This document shows positions 59,210 through 64,000 of a stretch of DNA of 64,000 nt, in pieces; positions within the stretch are counted from its first letter, which is position 1, and each line of letters opens with the position of its first letter. The position numbers and the translations under genes were made by a program. This DNA is from DATBLE01 sp963808815 (lineage in GTDB: Bacteria > Actinomycetota > Thermoleophilia > Gaiellales > Gaiellaceae): contig CAWEGI010000003.1 of the NCBI GenBank assembly GCA_963808815.1, positions 62,001 to 126,000 of the forward strand, given 5' to 3'. The notes under the pieces were generated by a model that was not told the DNA's origin, did not search any database, and saw only the letters and a list, made by a program, of their open reading frames with translations.

Positions 59210-61143
59210 TTGCGTCTCGAGGCGGGAGTCACCCATTCGCCGTACTACGTGCGGCGCCGGCGTCAGGCACGCGTTCGCCGCATCAAGCGGCTGTCGCTCG
59301 CTGCCGTGGTGGCGCTCGTGGTCGCGGTGGTCGTGGTCGCGGTCGTGTACGCGGGCTCTTCGTCGACGCTCGCCCACGGCGTCCGCATCGACGGCGTCGA
59401 CGTCGGCGGCATGTCCTCCGCCCAGGCGACGAAGACGCTCCAGCAGCGTGCGCGGGTCACGCTCGCGAAGCCGGTGGCGTTCGTTGCCGCCGGTCGCACC
59501 TTCTCGATCTCGGCCTCGAACCTCGGTCTGAGCCCCGACTGGGCCGCCGCGGTCGCCGCCGCGCGCCAGAAAGGCGACGGCTTCGGCCCGCTGCGCGGCT
59601 TCAAGCGGATGAAGCTCCGCCTCTTCGGCAGCGACGTCGCTGCGACCGCGTCGTACCGGCCGGCCGCGCTGAATGCCGAACTCGCCCGGATCGCGAAGGC
59701 CGTCGACCGGCCACACCGCGAAGCCGCGATCGCGCGGCACGGGCTGAAGCTGGCGGTTGTCCCGGCCACCACCGGCCGCGTGCTCGACCGCAAGCAGGCC
59801 GGCGCCGTGCTCGTCGCCGCGCTCGCGTCGCTCTCCCGGGGCGTTCCGGTGACGCTTCCGATGCGGGCCGACCAGCCGCGGGTGACGACAACGAAGCTCG
59901 CCGCCGCGCTCACCGAGGCGCGGACGGCCGTCTCGGCGCCGGTGGTGCTGACCCTCGGGGAGACCCGGTACCGGATCCCGCGGTGGCGGATCGCGACGCT
60001 GCTCAAGCTGCCGAAGAACGGCGCGACGAGGCTGCGGATCGGCGGTCCGGACGCGGACGCCTTCTTCAAGGCGAAGCAGAAGGTGGTCGACACGCCCGCC
60101 CACGACGCGCAGTTCGTCGTCACCACGAACGGCATCCGCGTGCAGCCCTCGAAGAACGCGCAGGTGCTCGACGTGCCGAAGACCGTGGACGCGCTGCTGG
60201 CGGCGGCGATCCGACCCGCAAACCGCACCGCACCGATCGCGGTCGCCACGCAGGCGCCCGAGCGCACCACCCAGGACGCCCTGGCGATGGGCATCACCGG
60301 GCTCTACTCGAGCTACACGACCTACTACGGCGGCGTGCCGAACCGTGTCCACAACGTCCAGGTGGTCTCGCATCTCGTCGACAACACGCTGATTCCGCCC
60401 GGAAAGGAGTTCTCGTTCAACGGCACCACGGGCGAGCGCAACGCGGCGAAGGGCCTGCTCGAGGCGCCGGTGATCATCAACGGGGAGCTGCAGAACGGGC
60501 TCGGCGGCGGCACCTGCCAGGTCTCGACCACGGTGTTCAACGCGGCGTACGAGGGCGGCCTGCCGATCACGGCTCGGACGAACCACGCCCTCTACATCAG
60601 CCACTACCCCCAGGGCCGCGACGCCACCGTCAACTACCCCGACACAGATCTCAAGTTCGTGAACGACACGGGCCACTGGCTGCTGCTGCGCACGTTCGTC
60701 AGCTCGAGCTCGCTGACGGTGAACCTGTACGGGACGCCGCAGCACCGCAAGGTCGTCAGCGAGACGTCGCCGCTGCGTGACCACCGGGCCTGTGCCGCAG
60801 GTGATCACGAAGGACCCGAGCCTGCTCGTCGGCGAGAAGGTGGTCGACCAGCAGGGATCGTCGCCGCTCTCGACCAGCGTGAACCGCAAGGTCTACGGCG
60901 AAGACGGCAAGCTGCTCTACGACAACACCTGGTACTCGAGTTACGTCGGCGAGAAGACCGAGATCCGCGTCGGGACGAAGCCGAAGCCGAAGCCCAAGCC
61001 GAAGCCCAAGCCGAAGGTGGATGCGACGACGACGCCGATCGTGCCGAGCGACTACCTGCCGACCGACCTCGCTCCCGAGCTCGACGGCGCCGGCCGACAC
61101 GACGGGCAGCACCACCACCCCCGCCGCGACCACCACGCCCTAG
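59210..61143 (+). CDS. VanW-family protein with peptidoglycan-binding-4 domains, two frame breaks
   Basis: A membrane-anchored cell-surface protein of about 640 residues. After a basic start a membrane helix follows (LSLAAVVALVVAVVVVAVVY), then tandem PG_binding_4-like domains (GVDVGGMSSAQATKTLQQ and a second copy), then the VanW domain with FSFNGTTGERNAAKGLLEAP and GGGTCQVSTTVFNAAYEGGL. Extra bases near 60778 and 61092 break the frame; corrected, it continues VTTGPVPQVITKDPSLLVGE, a Lys-Pro repeat, and a Thr-rich end (TTGSTTTPAATTTP). TTG 59210 follows a TACACT -10-like box; GTG 59192 is possible. Confidence 0.85.
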
Positions 61144-61550
61144 CCTTCGGCGGCGGCGACCGCCTCGGCCAGCCAGGCGGGAAAGCGCGTGGGGCGCAGC
61201 GTCTCGCGGTCGACGACGGCGTGCTGCGTCCAACCGTCCGCGACCACCTCGTCGCCGCGGGTCAGCACGTACTCGTACCGGAAGCGCGCTCCGCGCAGGT
61301 CCACGCAGCGGGCGTTGACTGTGATCCGGTCGTCGAAGAACACCGGCTTCAGGTAGCGGACGTGCGACTCGATCGTCAGGGCCTCGTAGCCGTCCTCCTG
61401 GAGCGTGCGGTAGCCGTCCCGGAACCGCGCCAGATAGGCGATACGGGCGACCTCGTACCAGACGAGGTAGGAGGCGTTGTGGGCGATCCCCTGCGCATCG
61501 GTCTCGGCGAAGCGCACCGTGATCTCCGTGGAGAAGCGGTAGCCGTCCAT
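61140..61550 (-). CDS. Acyl-CoA thioesterase (4-hydroxybenzoyl-CoA thioesterase type)
   Basis: A 136-residue hotdog-fold thioesterase. It shows VRFAETDAQGIAHNASYLVW with the catalytic Asp, FRDGYRTLQEDGYEALTIES and KPVFFDDRITVNARCV. ATG 61550. It could hydrolyse acyl-CoAs made by the neighbouring pathway. Its stop overlaps the VanW stop (CCCTAGCC), a convergent end-to-end arrangement. Confidence 0.92.
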   Translation of the reverse strand: MDGYRFSTEITVRFAETDAQGIAHNASYLVWYEVARIAYLARFRDGYRTLQEDGYEALTIESHVRYLKPVFFDDRITVNARCVDLRGARFRYEYVLTRGDEVVADGWTQHAVVDRETLRPTRFPAWLAEAVAAAEG

Positions 61551-61582
61551 GCGCGGCCTACTATCGCCGCGCGACGCGGAGC

Positions 61583-62459
61583 GTGTCGAGGACGACGCGT
61601 GCTCGAGCTGCCAGGGCGGAGGGATGTCGGCCGCGGCGACCGGAGCGAGGGGACGCGGCGACAGAGAGCGCCGCGAGGCCGACTGCGAGCCTCGCGTACA
61701 ACTCAGGCATCTCCGTCGAGCATCTCGCCAGGCTGATCGTAGGGGCGCAGCCGTGCGTCGTCCTGACCGGCGCGGGCGTCTCCACCGAGAGTGGCATCCC
61801 CGACTTCCGGTCGAGCACCGGCATCTGGACGAAGTACGACCCGATGGAGTACGCGACCATCGACGCGTTCCGGCGTGACCCGGCGAAGGTCTGGGACTTC
61901 TACTCGAAACGGCTGGGCGTGCTCGCGGACGCGAAGCCGAACGCTGCCCATGCCGCCCTCGCCGAGCTCGAGCGCCGCAGCGCTCGTGGAGGCCGTGATC
62001 ACTCAGAACGTGGACCGGCTCCACCAGGCTGCCGGGTCGCGGCGGGTGATCGAGGTGCACGGCTCGATTCGCTCCGCGAGCTGCGTCCGCTGCGGTCGCG
62101 AAGAGCCCTTCGACCGCGTCGTCGAGCTGCTGCCGGTGCCGAAGTGTGAGGGCTGCGGCGCAGTTCTGAAGCCCGACGTCGTCATGTTCGGAGAGCTGTT
62201 GCCGGCCGGGGCGATGGAGGAGGCATCCGAGCTGGTATTCGCCGCGCGCCTGCTGCTCGTGGTCGGCTCGTCGCTCGAGGTGTATCCCGTCGCCGACCTC
62301 CCGGAGGACGCCTTGCGGGCCGGGGCACGACTCGCAATCGTCAACCGCGGGCCGACGCCCTACGACAGGCGTGCCGACCTGAAGATCGACGCCTCAGCCG
62401 GCGAGACGCTCGCCGCGGCGGTCGCGGCGCTCGACGCCTCGCCGCCCGCCGAGCTTTGA
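61583..62459 (+). CDS. NAD-dependent protein deacylase (sirtuin), one frame break
   Basis: Removes acyl groups from lysines using NAD. It has VLTGAGVSTESGIPDFRSST, then after an extra base near 61982, ALVEAVITQNVDRLHQAAGS, the catalytic His in VIEVHGSI, the zinc site CVRCGREEP...CEGCG, and MFGELLPAGAMEEA, VVGSSLEVYPVADL. The start is unclear: GTG 61583 is the only in-frame initiator and gives an atypical Arg-rich leader, so the true start may be nearer 61710 with a non-standard codon or another break. Divergent from the thioesterase gene. Confidence 0.87.
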
Positions 62460-62473
62460 GACAATGCACACCC

Positions 62474-63208
62474 ATGAGGCGCGCGTCCGCCGTTGTGCTC
62501 TGCGGGTCGGTCCTCGCGGCGATCGCCACGACCGCCGCGCCGGCCGCCCTCGCCGCCGGACAGTGCCGCGCGGGCCAGCTTCGGGCGGTCGGAACGTCGA
62601 CCACTGCGTTCGCCGCCGTCGCGAGAGGGACGACCGTGGCCTACCGGCGGCCGGGGGCTGCGCTGCTCACGACGTTCCCCAGGCTCAACGGGCTCGGCTA
62701 CCCGACCACGTTCTCGATCGTCGGCGCGATCGTCAACGCGCACTGCAAGGCGTCCTGGTACCGGGTGAAGCTGCCGATTCGCCCCAACGGCGTGGTCGGC
62801 TATGTCCGTCCCGCGAACGTGGCCGTCGAGAAGGTGACCACGCACATTTCGGTCGACCTGTCGCGGCGCGAGCTCGCCCTGTACCGAGGCGGCAGGCTCG
62901 TCCTGAAGACCCCGGTCGGGGTCGGCTCCCGGGCGACGCCGACGCCGATCGGACGCTACTACGTGAACCAGCGGATCACGGTCGGCGACGTGAACGGACC
63001 GTTCGGACCGGCCGTCCTCGGCGTCTCGGCCTTCTCGGACGTTCTCACCGACTGGGCGGAGGGAGGCCCGATTGCCATCCACGGGACGAACGAGCCCTGG
63101 TCGATCGGACGCGCCGCCTCCCACGGCTGCGTCCGCGTCCCGAACGCCACGCTCGAGCGGCTGTTCGCACTCACCCCGGCGGGGACGCCGGTGGTCATCC
63201 ATCCCTGA
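62474..63208 (+). CDS. Secreted L,D-transpeptidase (YkuD family)
   Basis: A protein of 244 residues with a signal peptide (MRRASAVVLCGSVLAAIATT, cleaved after ALAA). The middle is a domain with two Cys that may form a disulfide. The YkuD domain has ISVDLSRRELALYRGGRLVL, TPTPIGRYYVNQRI and the catalytic motif IAIHGTNEP...SHGCVRVPN. It makes 3-3 crosslinks in peptidoglycan or attaches proteins. It follows the sirtuin gene by 14 bases. Confidence 0.93.
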   Translation: MRRASAVVLCGSVLAAIATTAAPAALAAGQCRAGQLRAVGTSTTAFAAVARGTTVAYRRPGAALLTTFPRLNGLGYPTTFSIVGAIVNAHCKASWYRVKLPIRPNGVVGYVRPANVAVEKVTTHISVDLSRRELALYRGGRLVLKTPVGVGSRATPTPIGRYYVNQRITVGDVNGPFGPAVLGVSAFSDVLTDWAEGGPIAIHGTNEPWSIGRAASHGCVRVPNATLERLFALTPAGTPVVIHP

Positions 63209-63223
63209 CGCTATCCTCCGACG

Positions 63224-63541
63224 ATGGCCCAGCCGAAGAAACAACAGCAGAAGGACGTCCTCCAGCGACTGGCGGACAGCGGCGAGGAAGCGCTCCAGAA
63301 GTTCATCGGCGAGCTTCCCGGCGGGAACAAGGTGGTCGGTGCGGCGAACTCGCTCTTCGCCCGGGTGGACGAGCTGACCAAGCGCATGCGCAGCCTCGAC
63401 CCGCTCGAGCGCCGAGTGTCCGAGCTCGAGCGGCGCCTGGACGCGCTCGACAAGACCAAGCCGGCGACGAAGCGGACGACGACGGCGGCCAAGCGGAAGC
63501 CCAAGCCCCCGGCATCCGACGCCCGCAAGACCGCTTCCTAG
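63224..63541 (+). CDS. Small unknown coiled-coil protein with Lys/Ala-rich tail
   Basis: A protein of 105 residues I do not recognise. It begins MAQPKKQQQKDVLQRLADSG and has a coiled-coil middle (RVDELTKRMRSLDPLERRVS then ELERRLDALD), followed by a basic, disordered tail (ATKRTTTAAKRKPKPPASDA). Possibly a nucleoid- or polyhydroxyalkanoate-associated (phasin-like) protein, but this is only a guess from composition. Confidence 0.6.
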   Translation: MAQPKKQQQKDVLQRLADSGEEALQKFIGELPGGNKVVGAANSLFARVDELTKRMRSLDPLERRVSELERRLDALDKTKPATKRTTTAAKRKPKPPASDARKTAS

Positions 63542-64000
63542 CTAGCCCGGCACGCGCAGGCGCAGCGCCCGCGGCACGACCTCGAAGCGGACCGGGGTCG
63601 TTCCCGGCTGCTCACCGTCGAGCTGGATCGGGAGCGCCTCTTCCGCTTCGACCGACACCGTTGCGCCGCGCAGGAGCTCGGCCTTCGGGTGGGGGAGATG
63701 GGTGCCCCGATAGATCTTCGGCAGCGTCCTGACGAGGTCGGCCTTCGTCACGTCGCCGATCACCAGGACGTCGAAGAGGCCGTCGTCGGGGCTCGCCTCG
63801 GGGCACATCTTCATTCCGCCCCCGAGGTAGCGGCCGTTGGCGACGACCACCTCGTGCATCCGTCCGGAGCGCTGCTCGCCGTCGACCTGCACGCGCACCT
63901 CCGTGTTCTGCCACCGCGCGAACACCGCGAGCGTCGACCAGAGGTACGACGCCTTCCCGCCGAGTGCCTTCGACGACTCGTTCGTTCTCTTCGCGACCGC
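63542..64000 (-). CDS. Diacylglycerol kinase-like lipid kinase (partial)
   Basis: The last 152 residues of a DAGK/YegS-type kinase; the N-terminal catalytic part is beyond the window. It has VVVANGRYLGGGMKMCPEAS, DDGLFDVLVIGDVTKADLVR, KIYRGTHLPHPKAELLRG and LPIQLDGEQPGTTPVRFEVV, all typical of the C-terminal domain. It probably phosphorylates diacylglycerol or a related lipid. The adjacent upstream gene is convergent. Confidence 0.9.
   Translation of the reverse strand, partial: AVAKRTNESSKALGGKASYLWSTLAVFARWQNTEVRVQVDGEQRSGRMHEVVVANGRYLGGGMKMCPEASPDDGLFDVLVIGDVTKADLVRTLPKIYRGTHLPHPKAELLRGATVSVEAEEALPIQLDGEQPGTTPVRFEVVPRALRLRVPG

Noticed and set aside
60981..61020. Lys-Pro repeat in the VanW gene as a tandem DNA repeat or CRISPR-like array
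   Set aside because: It is a short coding repeat of alternating Lys and Pro codons; no spacers and no cas genes anywhere in the window.

Overview
The window is very GC-rich, with third codon positions almost always G or C and many GTG/TTG starts. Gene content and protein style point to a high-GC actinobacterium: beta-prime with an actinobacterial-type clamp insertion, zinc-type S14, L36 and S4, Ku, NarL/LuxR regulators and several acyl-CoA dehydrogenases. I would guess class Thermoleophilia, but that placement is inference.

Region 1 (1-28.4 kb) is the core transcription/translation block: the rpoB end, rpoC, then rpsL-rpsG-fusA-tuf, the S10, spc and alpha clusters with secY, adk, map, rpmJ, rpoA and rplQ. 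Most genes touch or overlap by 1-4 bases (TAGTG, ATGA). A diguanylate cyclase and a Pro/Ser/Thr-rich membrane protein on the other strand sit between rpoC and rpsL. infA is absent from its usual place after map. Several ribosomal proteins (L22, S3, S17, S5, L15, L17) carry long Glu/Ala/Pro or Arg/Gly extensions.

Region 2 (28.4-43.8 kb) holds housekeeping and cell-envelope genes: clpP, an ArsR/SRPBCC operon with visible tandem operators, a cyclophilin lipoprotein, truA, HAD phosphatases, ligA, a PBP4-type peptidase, a NarL regulator, a divergent pair of coiled-coil cell-wall hydrolases, a long-chain acyl-CoA ligase, Ku, a NIF3 protein and tRNA-Pro(CGG).

Region 3 (43.8-64 kb) is accessory and lipid metabolism: an alpha-methylacyl-CoA racemase/CoA-transferase gene divergent from a TetR regulator, an MFS transporter, three tandem cupins, three acyl-CoA dehydrogenases, three secreted esterases of one family, an MprF-like membrane protein, an SDR, an enoyl-CoA hydratase, a VanW protein, a thioesterase, a sirtuin, an L,D-transpeptidase and a lipid-kinase fragment. 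The same 18-base palindromic operator lies at the tetR start and just before the acyl-CoA dehydrogenase at 55.2 kb, so one fatty-acid regulon probably spans this region.

At least 25 single-base reading-frame breaks occur in otherwise well-conserved genes (fusA, rplV, rplP, rpsQ, rplX, rplR, rplO, secY, clpP, nlpC, caiB, tetR, MFS, vanW, sir2). Almost all have the sign of one extra base and they are clustered. I annotate these genes as whole genes with frame breaks. Consensus errors are the likeliest cause, but the one-sided sign deserves a check.
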